Below are positions 1 to 6,478 of a DNA stretch of 7,375 nt, in pieces. The notes under the pieces were generated by a model that was not told the DNA's origin, searched no databases, and saw nothing but the letters and a program-made list of their open reading frames with translations. Source of the stretch: JANYIP01 sp031394045 (GTDB taxonomy: Bacteria > Actinomycetota > Actinomycetes > Prado026); assembly GCA_031394045.1 (NCBI GenBank), contig JANMWN010000289.1, forward strand, positions 1-7,375, in the 5' to 3' direction. The position numbers were made by a program, and so were the translations under genes. Position 1 is the stretch's first letter. Each line of letters opens with the position of its first letter.

Positions 1-589
1 CGGGGGTCGCCGCCGCACCGACGAGGATCGCGGCGTACGCGGCAAGGTCGACCTCCGCGTCGAGCAGCCGCCGGAGCTGGGTGGGGACCAGCGAGGTGTA
101 CAGCGGCTGCGCGTCGGTAGCCGCCGCGTGCGCAGCGGCAACCGTCACCCGCGCGAACCCAGCCGGGTCGAACCCGTCGGTCAGGTCGACCTCGTCGGGG
201 ACCTGGCCGGTCTCGAGAGCGCGTACGACGACCATCAGGCCGGCGACGTGCGTCAGAGGCAGGGCCAGCACCCAGCGCCCCGCGCCGCCGAGCCGCGCGT
301 GCGTCGCCCCCGCCGAGTCCCGGAGCGCGGTCGTGGGCAGCAGGGCGCCCTTGGGCTCGCCGGTCGAGCCGGACGTCGGGACCACGAGAGCGATCGCGCC
401 GGACTCCAGGGGCGCCGCCGCGTCGCCGGGCCGGAAGGCGTCGAGCAACCCCTGCCGCTCCGCCGCAGGTCCGGTCGGCAACGGGGTCAGCGCCGGTCCG
501 CTGCCGTCGAGCGCACCCGCGAGCGCGGCCGACCAGAGCGCGGCCGAACCCGGCCCGGCGTCCATCGCGCGAAGCACCCGACGGCTCAT
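1..589 (-). CDS. menE: MenE, o-succinylbenzoate-CoA ligase (N-terminal part, cut by window edge)
   Basis: ANL-superfamily adenylating enzyme that turns o-succinylbenzoate into its CoA thioester using ATP, in the cytoplasm; MenB uses the product. About 196 residues are present and the frame runs off the left edge. The AMP-binding P-loop (A3 motif, PTSGSTGEPKG) is at residues 71-81, followed by LPLTHVAGL at 110-118, YTSLVPTQLRRLL at 164-176 and the start of the A5 region (LVGAAATP) at 189-196. The P-loop sits early because actinobacterial MenE proteins are short (about 360-390 aa) and lack much of the usual N-terminal region. The ATG at 589 is 11 bp after the radC stop, so the two genes could share a transcript. 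No Shine-Dalgarno sequence is evident; a TAGGCT box 8 nt upstream suggests an additional leaderless start. Family assignment is firm, helped by the menB-menC-menD context. The acyl-CoA specificity itself is inferred from that context. Confidence 0.93.
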   Translation of the reverse strand, partial: MSRRVLRAMDAGPGSAALWSAALAGALDGSGPALTPLPTGPAAERQGLLDAFRPGDAAAPLESGAIALVVPTSGSTGEPKGALLPTTALRDSAGATHARLGGAGRWVLALPLTHVAGLMVVVRALETGQVPDEVDLTDGFDPAGFARVTVAAAHAAATDAQPLYTSLVPTQLRRLLDAEVDLAAYAAILVGAAATP

Positions 590-597
590 GACCGGCC

Positions 598-603
598 AGC
601 CTA
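598..603 (-). promoter_or_regulatory. Candidate -10 box (TAGGCT) for a leaderless menE transcript
   Basis: On the minus strand, TAGGCT lies 8 nt upstream of the menE ATG and matches the actinobacterial -10 pattern TANNNT. Its first three bases are the radC stop codon TAG. No convincing -35 is visible. Because radC lies directly upstream, menE may also be read from the radC promoter. Confidence 0.35.
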
Positions 604-1293
604 CGGAGGCTCCCCAGCTCGCAGCGGCAGGCAGCTGGCCCAGCCGTGGCCGCCGACGACGAGATGGCCCAGGAAGTCGAGCCCGACGGCGGCAGCCGCG
701 TCGGCGAGGGCGGCGGTCACCGCCTCGTCGGCAGCGCTCGGCTCGATGTCGCCGGACGGATGGTTGTGCGCCACCGCGAACCCCGCGCCGTCGTGCAGCA
801 AGACAGCGGTGAGGATCTCGCGGACCGGCAGCAGGCACTGGTCGCTCGACCCCTCGGTGATGACGAAGGCCCGGCGTACCCGCAGCGCCGTGTCGCACAC
901 GATCACGACCGCCCGCTCGTGCCGCGCGTCGCCGAGCCAGACCTGCGCGACCGCCGCGATGTCAGCCGTCTCGGCCAGCTGAACGCCATGCGCCGGTGGC
1001 CCGATCCGGCGGGCCAGGCTGAACGCCGCCACCACCCGCGCGGCCTTGGCCTGGCCCACCCCGTGCCGCCTGGTCAGCTCCTGCGGCCGGGCCCGCGCCA
1101 GCCCGGTCGGTCCGCCGAAGTCGATCAGCAGGTCGTGTGCGAGGTCGAGCGCGTTGCGCCCCTGCCCACCCGTGCCGAGCAGCACCGCGAGGAGCTCGGC
1201 GTCGGCCAGCGACTCGGATCCGAGCAGCATCAGCCGCTCGCGCGGACGCTGCGGCGACGGGATTGCCGTCATCGGTCGTTCCGCTGGTCGCAT
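601..1293 (-). CDS. radC: RadC family protein (JAMM/MPN domain), intact
   Basis: A 230-residue protein with RadC-family architecture. The family motif RPRERL is at residues 16-21 and SLADAELLAVLLGTG at 28-42. A helix-hairpin-helix-like segment (RHGVGQAKAARVVAAF) lies at about 76-91. The C-terminal MPN domain carries the JAMM metal motif H176-N-H178-P-S-G with D189, plus a candidate catalytic Glu126 in HERAVVIV. The family was once linked to DNA repair, but that role is not supported in E. coli; JAMM folds are usually zinc metalloproteases, so the cellular role is open. Length is normal for the family (about 220-230 aa). I chose ATG 1293 because a TAGGTT box ends 7 nt before it. ATG 1272 (223 aa) is a real alternative: it has a weak GGAA-type ribosome site and gives a more usual N-terminus. 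The gene is divergent from menB and directly upstream of menE. Confidence 0.9.
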   Translation of the reverse strand: MRPAERPMTAIPSPQRPRERLMLLGSESLADAELLAVLLGTGGQGRNALDLAHDLLIDFGGPTGLARARPQELTRRHGVGQAKAARVVAAFSLARRIGPPAHGVQLAETADIAAVAQVWLGDARHERAVVIVCDTALRVRRAFVITEGSSDQCLLPVREILTAVLLHDGAGFAVAHNHPSGDIEPSAADEAVTAALADAAAAVGLDFLGHLVVGGHGWASCLPLRAGEPP

Positions 1294-1300
1294 GCCTTCG

Positions 1301-1306
1301 AACCTA
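1301..1306 (-). promoter_or_regulatory. Candidate -10 box (TAGGTT) for radC (and possibly menE)
   Basis: TAGGTT on the minus strand is followed by 7 nt and then the radC ATG at 1293, the geometry expected of a leaderless actinobacterial transcript. I see no recognisable -35 at 16-18 bp. If transcription starts at 1293, the alternative ATG 1272 would have only a 21-nt leader. Confidence 0.5.
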
Positions 1307-1344
1307 CGCAGCGCCGTGCCGCGCCGACCGACCTCGTACGCCAG

Positions 1345-1383
1345 CTGTGGACGGACGGGACGGCCGCGCGCCCTGTGGACGGA
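1345..1383 (+). repeat. 11-bp direct repeat CTGTGGACGGA in the radC-menB promoter region
   Basis: CTGTGGACGGA occurs exactly at 1345-1355 and 1373-1383, 28 bp apart start to start. If menB transcription begins at 1402, the copies span about -57 to -47 and -29 to -19, flanking and overlapping where RNA polymerase would bind. This position fits a regulator site, but no regulator is identified. The reverse complement contains GTCCACA, a partial match to a DnaA box. Confidence 0.5.
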
Positions 1384-1389
1384 GCGCCC

Positions 1390-1395
1390 TAGGGT
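1390..1395 (+). promoter_or_regulatory. Candidate -10 box (TAGGGT) for the menBCD operon
   Basis: TAGGGT is followed by exactly 6 nt and then the menB GTG at 1402, consistent with a leaderless mRNA. The TAG at 1390-1392 is also an in-frame stop, so menB cannot start further upstream than 1393. No TTGACA-like -35 is seen; the expected place lies between the two CTGTGGACGGA repeats. Confidence 0.55.
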
Positions 1396-1401
1396 GGGTT
1401 C

Positions 1402-2307
1402 GTGACCCTCACCGACCCGCCCCGCCTCGACGACGGCGGCGACCCCGCAGGCAGCACGGTCCGCCCCGGAGCCGACTGGGCGCCCATCGGCGACTGGACC
1501 GACATCCGCTACGAGACCGCCGACGGAATCGCCAAGATCACCATCGACCGCCCGGCCAAGCGCAACGCGTTCCGGCCGCAGACGCTGTTCGAGCTGCAGC
1601 ACGCGTTCAATCTCGCGCGCGACGACGACTCGGTCGGCGTCATCGTCCTGACCGGCGCCGGCGACTACGCGTTCTGCTCCGGCGGCGACCAGATGGTCCG
1701 CGGCGACGACGGGTACATCGGTGACGCCACCCAAGACGCTGTCGCCAAGAAGGGCATCGGTCGCCTCAACGTGCTCGACCTGCAGATCCAGATCCGGCGT
1801 ACGCCCAAGCCCGTCGTCGCGATGGTCGCCGGGTATGCCATCGGCGGCGGGCACGTCCTGCACATCGTCTGCGACCTCACGATCGCCGCCGACAACGCCC
1901 GTTTCGGCCAGACCGGGCCGCGGGTCGGCTCCTTCGACGGTGGGTACGGCTCGGGGCTCCTGGCGCGGCAGATCGGGCAGAAGCGGGCCCGCGAGATCTG
2001 GTTCCTCTGCCAGCAGTACGACGCCGCGCAGGCGCTCCAGTGGGGCCTGGTCAACGCCGTCGTCCCCTTGGTGGACCTCGAGGTCGAGACCGTCGCGTGG
2101 TGCCGCCGGATGCTCGAGCACTCGCCGTTGTCGTTGCGGCTGCTCAAGGCCAGCCTCAACGCCGCGGACGACGGGCTGGCCGGCATCCAGCAGCTCGCCG
2201 GCGACGCGACCCTGCTCTTCTACCTGAGCGAGGAGGCGCAGGAGGGGCGCAATGCCTACCAGCAGCACCGGCCCCCGGACTTCAGCCGGTTCCCCAAGCG
2301 GCCATGA
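1402..2307 (+). CDS. menB: MenB, 1,4-dihydroxy-2-naphthoyl-CoA synthase
   Basis: A crotonase-fold enzyme of 301 residues that cyclises o-succinylbenzoyl-CoA to DHNA-CoA in the cytoplasm. The oxyanion-hole segments are CSGGDQ (92-97) and AIGGGHVLH (146-154). The signature QTGPRVGSFDGGYG covers 170-183, with the conserved Ser177 and Asp179, and Tyr274 lies in LLFYLSEEA. Position 172 is glycine, as in E. coli MenB, where the equivalent Gly156 leaves room for a catalytic bicarbonate. Mycobacterium tuberculosis MenB has an Asp (Asp185) there instead. The start is GTG 1402: an in-frame stop lies 12 nt upstream and no other start is available between. There is no ribosome-binding site, but a TAGGGT box sits 6 nt upstream, so translation is probably leaderless. 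It is the first gene of menBCD. Identification is very secure. Confidence 0.97.
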   Translation: MTLTDPPRLDDGGDPAGSTVRPGADWAPIGDWTDIRYETADGIAKITIDRPAKRNAFRPQTLFELQHAFNLARDDDSVGVIVLTGAGDYAFCSGGDQMVRGDDGYIGDATQDAVAKKGIGRLNVLDLQIQIRRTPKPVVAMVAGYAIGGGHVLHIVCDLTIAADNARFGQTGPRVGSFDGGYGSGLLARQIGQKRAREIWFLCQQYDAAQALQWGLVNAVVPLVDLEVETVAWCRRMLEHSPLSLRLLKASLNAADDGLAGIQQLAGDATLLFYLSEEAQEGRNAYQQHRPPDFSRFPKRP

Positions 2308-2320
2308 TGGCCAGCCCCTG

Positions 2321-3349
2321 ATGCCACCGGCCTCGGTGCCGTCGCCGGCTGGGTCGTCAGCGGAGCGGCCGTCGCTGGCCGAGCTGCTCGCGTCATCATC
2401 GGTCGTACGCCTCGGCCTCACAACTCGCTTCCGTGGCATCGACGTGCGTGAGGTGATGCTGCTGGCCGGTCCGCGCGGCTGGGGGGAGTGGGCGCCGTTC
2501 CTCGAGTACGAGCCCGCCGAGGCGGCCCGCTGGTTGCGCGCCGCTGTCGAGGCCGGCTGGGGCAGCTGGCCGACATCGCTGCGAAAGTCCGTACCTGTCA
2601 ACGTGATCGTGCCCGCGACCGACCCGGCGAGGGCTGCCCTGATGGTGCGCGAGTCGGGCGGCTGCCGGACCGCGAAGGTCAAGGTGGCCGAGCCCGGGCA
2701 GGGTCTGGCCGACGACGTCGCGCGGGTGGCGGCTGTACGGTCCGCGCTCGACGAGGCAGGTGCCGGTGGCAAGATCCGGGTCGACGCGAACGGCGGCTGG
2801 TCGGTGGAACAGGCCGCGACCGCGCTCCGCGAGCTCGCCGGCTTCGACCTCGAGTACGCCGAGCAGCCGTGCGCGACCCTCGCCGAGCAGGCCGAGCTGC
2901 GCCTCCTCGTGGACCTACCCCTGGCCGCCGACGAGGGGGTCCGCAAGGCCCTCGACCCCGAGCACCTGGCCGGCCTGCGCGAGGCCGCCGACCTCGTCGT
3001 CCTCAAGGTCGCGCCGCTCGGGGGAGTCGCCGCCGCGCTCCGGGTCGCCGAGGCCGCCCGGCTGCCGGCCGTCGTGTCCAGCGCGCTCGACACCTCGGTC
3101 GGGCTCGCCGCGGGCCTGGTGCTGGCCGCGGCGCTGCCGTCGCTGCCGTACGCCTGCGGCCTCGGCTCCGGTCGCCTGCTGGCCGCCGACGTCGTGCGCG
3201 ACCGGCTGCTCCCCGTGGACGGCGCGATCCCGGTGTCGCGACCAGAGCCGGACCCTGAGCTCCTGGCCGAGCACGCGGCGCCCGCGGACCGCGTCGCGTG
3301 GTGGCACGAGCGGCTGGCCGCCGCGTACGAGATCATGGCCGCGTCATGA
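2321..3349 (+). CDS. menC: MenC, o-succinylbenzoate synthase
   Basis: An enolase-superfamily enzyme (342 residues from this start) that dehydrates SHCHC to o-succinylbenzoate. The catalytic pair is present: KVK at 119-121 (Lys121 as the second, catalytic lysine) and Lys229 in VVLKVAPLGG. The Mg2+ ligands are Asp155 (RVDANGGW), Glu181 (YAEQP) and Asp204 (AADEG). FRGIDVREVMLL (37-48) and GWGEWAPFLEYE (53-64) are typical of actinobacterial OSBS. The start is uncertain. ATG 2321 lies 13 nt after the menB stop without a Shine-Dalgarno sequence, and the first ~18 residues are a Pro/Ser-rich stretch before the point where homologues normally begin (near LAELLASSSVV). GTG 2336 is an in-frame alternative, and coupling to menB translation is likely. 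The 3' end overlaps menD by 4 nt (ATGA). Confidence 0.95.
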   Translation: MPPASVPSPAGSSAERPSLAELLASSSVVRLGLTTRFRGIDVREVMLLAGPRGWGEWAPFLEYEPAEAARWLRAAVEAGWGSWPTSLRKSVPVNVIVPATDPARAALMVRESGGCRTAKVKVAEPGQGLADDVARVAAVRSALDEAGAGGKIRVDANGGWSVEQAATALRELAGFDLEYAEQPCATLAEQAELRLLVDLPLAADEGVRKALDPEHLAGLREAADLVVLKVAPLGGVAAALRVAEAARLPAVVSSALDTSVGLAAGLVLAAALPSLPYACGLGSGRLLAADVVRDRLLPVDGAIPVSRPEPDPELLAEHAAPADRVAWWHERLAAAYEIMAAS

Positions 3350-5115
3350 CCGTTTCCCCTACGCCCCCTACGTCCCTCACGCCCCCTACGTCGGCCCTGC
3401 CCCCGGCCGCTGCTGCCGCCCGCGTGCTTGTCGACGAGCTGGTGCGCTGCGGCGTACGCGAGGCCGTGCTCGCCCCCGGCTCGCGCTCCGCGCCGCTGGC
3501 GTTCGCCCTGCACGAGGCCGATGCCCGCGGCCGGCTGCGGCTGCACGTACGCATCGACGAGCGGTCGGCCGGGTTCCTCGCCCTCGGGCTGGCCAAGGTC
3601 TCTGGCCGCGTGGTGCCGGTGGTCACGACGTCGGGGACGGCGACCGCCAACCTGCACCCCGCGGTGCTCGAGGCCGACCAGTCCGGCGTACCCCTGCTGC
3701 TCCTCACCGCGGACCGGCCGCCGGAGCTGCGGGCCACCGGCGCGAGCCAGACCGTCGACCAGGTCAAGCTGTACGGCGACGCGGTCCGGCTGTTCCACGA
3801 GGTCGGCGTGCCCGAGGGCCGGACCGGCGAGAACGCGTACTGGCGCGCGCTGCTCTGCCGCGCCGTCGCCGCCGCCGAGGGCACCGCGTCGGGGCTGCCT
3901 GGGCCGGTCCACCTCAACCTCGCCTTCCGTGAACCGCTCGTCCCCGCGGCTACGGAGCCTGCCAGCAGCCAGGCCGCCGAGCCCCTCGACGGCCGGCCCG
4001 GTGGAGCGCCGTGGACCACCGTCGCCGCTCGCGAGTCGCCCGCACCCACAGCCGACGACTGGCCGGCCCGGACCCTGGTGATCGTCGGCGATGCGGTCCC
4101 CGCCCAGGGTGAGGCCGCCTCGCGGCTGGCGCAGGCCCGCGGCTGGCCGGTGCTCGCCGAGCCGTCCTCGGGCGCACGCCGCGGGCCCGGCGCCCTGCGG
4201 GTGGGCCACCTGCTGCTCGGCGTCACGCCGTGGCTCGAGACACACCTGCCCGAGCGGGTCCTCGTCGTCGGCCGGCCGACCCTCCACCGCACCGTTGCCG
4301 CTCTGCTGCGTCGCGCGGACGTACGCGTCGAGGTCGTGGCCTCTGCGGCCGGCTGGGCCGACGCCACGCGTACCGCAGCCGCCGTCCTCTGTGCCGTACC
4401 CGAGCAGGGCGGGCACCACCCCTCAACCGACCCGGAGTGGCTGGCGGCATGGAGGTCGGCCGACGATGCAGTCGCCGCAGCGGCAGACGGTGTGCTTGAC
4501 GCGCAGCCGGCGCAGGCTCCGCCGGGGAGCCGTGTCGCCGCCCAGCTCTTCGCTGCACTGCCCTCGGGCTCGCTCCTGCTGGCCGGGTCGTCGATGCCGG
4601 TACGCGACCTGGCCATGGCCCGCCCCCGCGAAGGCGTCACCGTCCTGTCGAACCGCGGCACGGCCGGCATCGACGGCACCGTCTCGACCGCGATGGGCGC
4701 AGCGCTGGGGTGGCAGTCGGGCGGCGGGGGACGGGCGTTCGCCCTGATCGGCGACCTGACGTTCCTGCACGACTCCGGCGGCCTCGTGCTCGGCCCCGAC
4801 GAACCCCGGCCGGACCTCACGATCGTCGTCGTCAACAACGACGGGGGAGCGATCTTCTCGTTGCTGGAGCAGGGTTCGCAGGCGTTCGCCGGCGCGTACG
4901 AGCGAGTCTTCGGCACGCCCCACGGCGTCGACCTCGCGGCCCTGTGCGGCGCGACCTCGACCCCGCACACCCGGGTCTCAAGCGTGGCCGAGCTGGTGTC
5001 GGCGGTGCTCGATCCGCGGGGCGGCCTTCAGGTGGTCGAGATCCGTACCGGGCGGGGCTCGGACCGCGCGCTCGCCGCCGAGGTCCGTCGCGCCGCCGAG
5101 CAGGCGCTCAGCTAG
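3346..5115 (+). CDS. menD: MenD, SEPHCHC synthase (thiamine-diphosphate enzyme)
   Basis: A 589-residue ThDP- and Mg2+-dependent enzyme that decarboxylates 2-oxoglutarate and adds the succinyl unit to isochorismate, the committed step. The N-terminal PYR-like domain carries APGSRSAPL (43-51), RIDERSAGFLALG (69-81) with the ThDP-activating Glu72, TTSGTATANLHPAV (94-107) and GASQTVDQ (132-139). A less conserved middle domain covers about 205-385. The C-terminal PP domain shows SNRGTAGIDG (435-444) and the diphosphate/Mg2+ region GDLTFLHD (469-476) through VVNNDGGAIF (495-504). The ATG overlaps the menC stop as ATGA, implying translational coupling. The first ~20 residues are a low-complexity Thr/Pro tail with a duplicated TPPTS, likely disordered. 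M. tuberculosis MenD is feedback-inhibited by DHNA; whether this one is cannot be judged here. Identity is certain. Confidence 0.97.
   Translation: MTVSPTPPTSLTPPTSALPPAAAAARVLVDELVRCGVREAVLAPGSRSAPLAFALHEADARGRLRLHVRIDERSAGFLALGLAKVSGRVVPVVTTSGTATANLHPAVLEADQSGVPLLLLTADRPPELRATGASQTVDQVKLYGDAVRLFHEVGVPEGRTGENAYWRALLCRAVAAAEGTASGLPGPVHLNLAFREPLVPAATEPASSQAAEPLDGRPGGAPWTTVAARESPAPTADDWPARTLVIVGDAVPAQGEAASRLAQARGWPVLAEPSSGARRGPGALRVGHLLLGVTPWLETHLPERVLVVGRPTLHRTVAALLRRADVRVEVVASAAGWADATRTAAAVLCAVPEQGGHHPSTDPEWLAAWRSADDAVAAAADGVLDAQPAQAPPGSRVAAQLFAALPSGSLLLAGSSMPVRDLAMARPREGVTVLSNRGTAGIDGTVSTAMGAALGWQSGGGGRAFALIGDLTFLHDSGGLVLGPDEPRPDLTIVVVNNDGGAIFSLLEQGSQAFAGAYERVFGTPHGVDLAALCGATSTPHTRVSSVAELVSAVLDPRGGLQVVEIRTGRGSDRALAAEVRRAAEQALS
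3361..3392 (+). repeat. 14-bp direct repeat with 18-bp period in the menD 5' end
   Basis: ACGCCCCCTACGTC occurs at 3361-3374 and 3379-3392. The 18-bp period keeps the reading frame and gives TPPTS twice (residues 6-10 and 12-16). It looks like a small in-frame duplication in a disordered N-terminal tail. Confidence 0.7.
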
Positions 5116-5143
5116 CCAACGACGACGGTTGTGGGCAGTAGAT

Positions 5144-5172
5144 GCTGGTCCACGGGGGCAACGCAAACCAGC
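5144..5172. terminator. Possible stem-loop between convergent menD and menF
   Basis: GCTGGT (5144-5149) and ACCAGC (5167-5172) form a 6-bp perfect inverted repeat around a 17-nt loop, in the 66-bp gap between the two convergent stop codons. There is no T-tract on either strand. A bidirectional intrinsic terminator of the tail-less actinobacterial kind is possible, but the large loop makes this weak. Confidence 0.25.
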
Positions 5173-5181
5173 TGCACTCGA

Positions 5182-6414
5182 TCAGGCCGACTCGAGCGCG
5201 TCGCGGATGGGGACGAACTTCGCCTGCGCCTCGGCCAGCTCGGCATCGGCGTCCGACCCCGCGACGATTCCGCAGCCCGCGAACAGCCGGGCCCGCGCAC
5301 CGTCGATCTCGGCGCAGCGCAACGCGATCCCGAACTCGCCGTCCCCGTCCGCGCCGATCCACCCGACCGGCCCGGCGTAGCGGCCCCGGTCCATGCCCTC
5401 GAGCTCGCGGATCGCCTCAAGCGCCACCTGCGTAGGGGTGCCGCAGACCGCAGCCGTCGGATGCAGGTCGGCCGCGAGCGCCAGCACGCTGGACCCGTCG
5501 GTTATCGTGCCCGTCACATCGGTCGCGAGGTGCTGCACGTTGGCCAGCCGGAGCACCCGCGGCCGGGCCGGAACTTCGAGGTTGGTGCAGTGCGCGGCGA
5601 GCGCGGCGGCCACCGAGTGCACGGCGAGCTCATGCTCCTCGAGGTCCTTGTCCGAGTCCATCAGCGCCACAGCCAGCTCGCCGTCCGCGCCGTCGTCACC
5701 CAGCCGCTGGACCGTACCTGCCAGCACCCGCGAGCTGACCTGGTCACCGGTCCGCCGCACGAGCAGCTCGGGGGTCGCGCCGACCAGCCCGTCGACCGAG
5801 AAGGTCCAGCAGGAGGGGTAGCGCCCGGCCAGCTGTCGAAGCAGGTGCCGGGTGTCGATCGGGCCGGCCGCCGTTGCGACCAGGTCGCGGGCCAGCACCA
5901 CCTTGTCGAGGTCGGCGCGGACGATGCGCGCGACCGCCTGCCGGACCGCCGCCTGCCAGTGCGACGCGCTCTGCGAGCCCTCCGAGTACCGGATGTCCAC
6001 CGTCGCCGTGGGTACCGAGACCGGGGGCAGCGCCGGGTCGGAGTCACCGATCACGGTGATCCACGAGACGTCGTCGCGCCGGCCCAGGATCACCCGCGGG
6101 ACGACCACCACCGACCGCCCCGTCGCCTGGTCGAACGCGAAGGACACGAAGGCCACCGGCCCGGTGCCCGGTACGCCGACCGTGTCGTCGACCTCGAGCT
6201 CGGAGCGGAACTGCGCCCACCATCGCTCGGCAGCGGTGAACTGGCCGGGCCCGCTGAGCTCGATCCGCGCGGCCTCGCCCCACCCGACCAGGCCATGGCC
6301 GTCTCGTACCCATGCCAGGGATCCGTCGAGCGGTAGCCGGTCGAGGAGATCGACGGGTACGTCGACGGGCAGCGTACGTACGGTCGTGGGTGCAACCACG
6401 TGGGCGGTGGACAC
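5182..6414 (-). CDS. menF: MenF-type isochorismate synthase
   Basis: A chorismate-binding-fold enzyme of 410 residues that isomerises chorismate to isochorismate, the entry step of the pathway. By comparison with EntC/MenF, Lys171 (DLDKVVLARD) is the base that activates water, Glu216 (GATPELL) the general acid, and Glu260 (DLEEHELAV) and Glu392 or Glu395 (SDADAELAEAQAKF) the Mg2+ ligands. GTPTQVALEAI (325-335) and FAGCGIVAGSDAD (378-390) are family signatures. I chose GTG 6414 because TACCCT lies 9 nt upstream, no Shine-Dalgarno sequence is present, and any upstream extension would run into the neighbouring promoter and overlap the SDR start. The gene is convergent with menD and divergent from the SDR. 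An EntC-like role in siderophore synthesis is possible from sequence alone, but the men genes next door make menaquinone much more likely. Confidence 0.93.
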   Translation of the reverse strand: MSTAHVVAPTTVRTLPVDVPVDLLDRLPLDGSLAWVRDGHGLVGWGEAARIELSGPGQFTAAERWWAQFRSELEVDDTVGVPGTGPVAFVSFAFDQATGRSVVVVPRVILGRRDDVSWITVIGDSDPALPPVSVPTATVDIRYSEGSQSASHWQAAVRQAVARIVRADLDKVVLARDLVATAAGPIDTRHLLRQLAGRYPSCWTFSVDGLVGATPELLVRRTGDQVSSRVLAGTVQRLGDDGADGELAVALMDSDKDLEEHELAVHSVAAALAAHCTNLEVPARPRVLRLANVQHLATDVTGTITDGSSVLALAADLHPTAAVCGTPTQVALEAIRELEGMDRGRYAGPVGWIGADGDGEFGIALRCAEIDGARARLFAGCGIVAGSDADAELAEAQAKFVPIRDALESA

Positions 6415-6423
6415 AACGTGCCA

Positions 6424-6429
6424 AGGGTA
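6424..6429 (-). promoter_or_regulatory. Candidate -10 box (TACCCT) for menF
   Basis: TACCCT on the minus strand is followed by 9 nt and then the chosen GTG start at 6414. The mRNA would be leaderless or carry only a few leader nucleotides. No good -35 is visible, and a 12-bp palindrome abuts the box on its upstream side. Confidence 0.45.
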
Positions 6430-6430
6430 G

Positions 6431-6442
6431 GCCCGCGCGGGC
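6431..6442. repeat. 12-bp perfect palindrome GCCCGCGCGGGC upstream of menF
   Basis: The palindrome lies one base upstream of the menF -10 box, inside the region RNA polymerase would occupy (centre about -22 from the GTG). It could be a repressor site. Such GC-only palindromes also occur by chance in DNA of this composition. Confidence 0.4.
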
Positions 6443-6459
6443 AGCCCGGCAGCCAGAGG

Positions 6460-6470
6460 GCCGGACCGGC
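6460..6470. repeat. 11-bp inverted repeat GCCGG-A-CCGGC upstream of the SDR gene
   Basis: Two 5-bp arms around a single A, centred about 26 bp upstream of the SDR ATG, in the promoter spacer. It may be an operator, but the short GC-only arms give limited support. Confidence 0.3.
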
Positions 6471-6478
6471 GCCGCGCG

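Noticed and set aside
1345..1383. DnaA-box-like sequences (GTCCACA on the minus strand), hinting at an origin.
   Set aside because: Only two partial matches (7 of 9 bases), no AT-rich unwinding region, and no dnaA or dnaN nearby.
601..4419. A 1272-codon open frame on the minus strand that ends with RadC.
   Set aside because: Only the last 230 codons are RadC. The rest is antisense to menB, menC and menD, is Gly/Arg/Ala-rich without domain motifs, and is open only because high GC makes stop codons rare.
3333..4970. A 545-codon minus-strand open frame opposite menD.
   Set aside because: The plus strand here encodes an unmistakable MenD. The antisense product is Ser/Arg/Ala-rich low complexity with no recognisable fold.
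5116..5138. Short CAAC/GTTG hairpin right after the menD stop as a terminator.
   Set aside because: Only 4 bp without a T-tract; not distinguishable from chance.
5131..6336. A 401-codon plus-strand open frame opposite menF.
   Set aside because: The minus strand carries all isochorismate synthase motifs. The plus-strand product is Arg/Gly-rich and featureless, typical of a high-GC antisense shadow.
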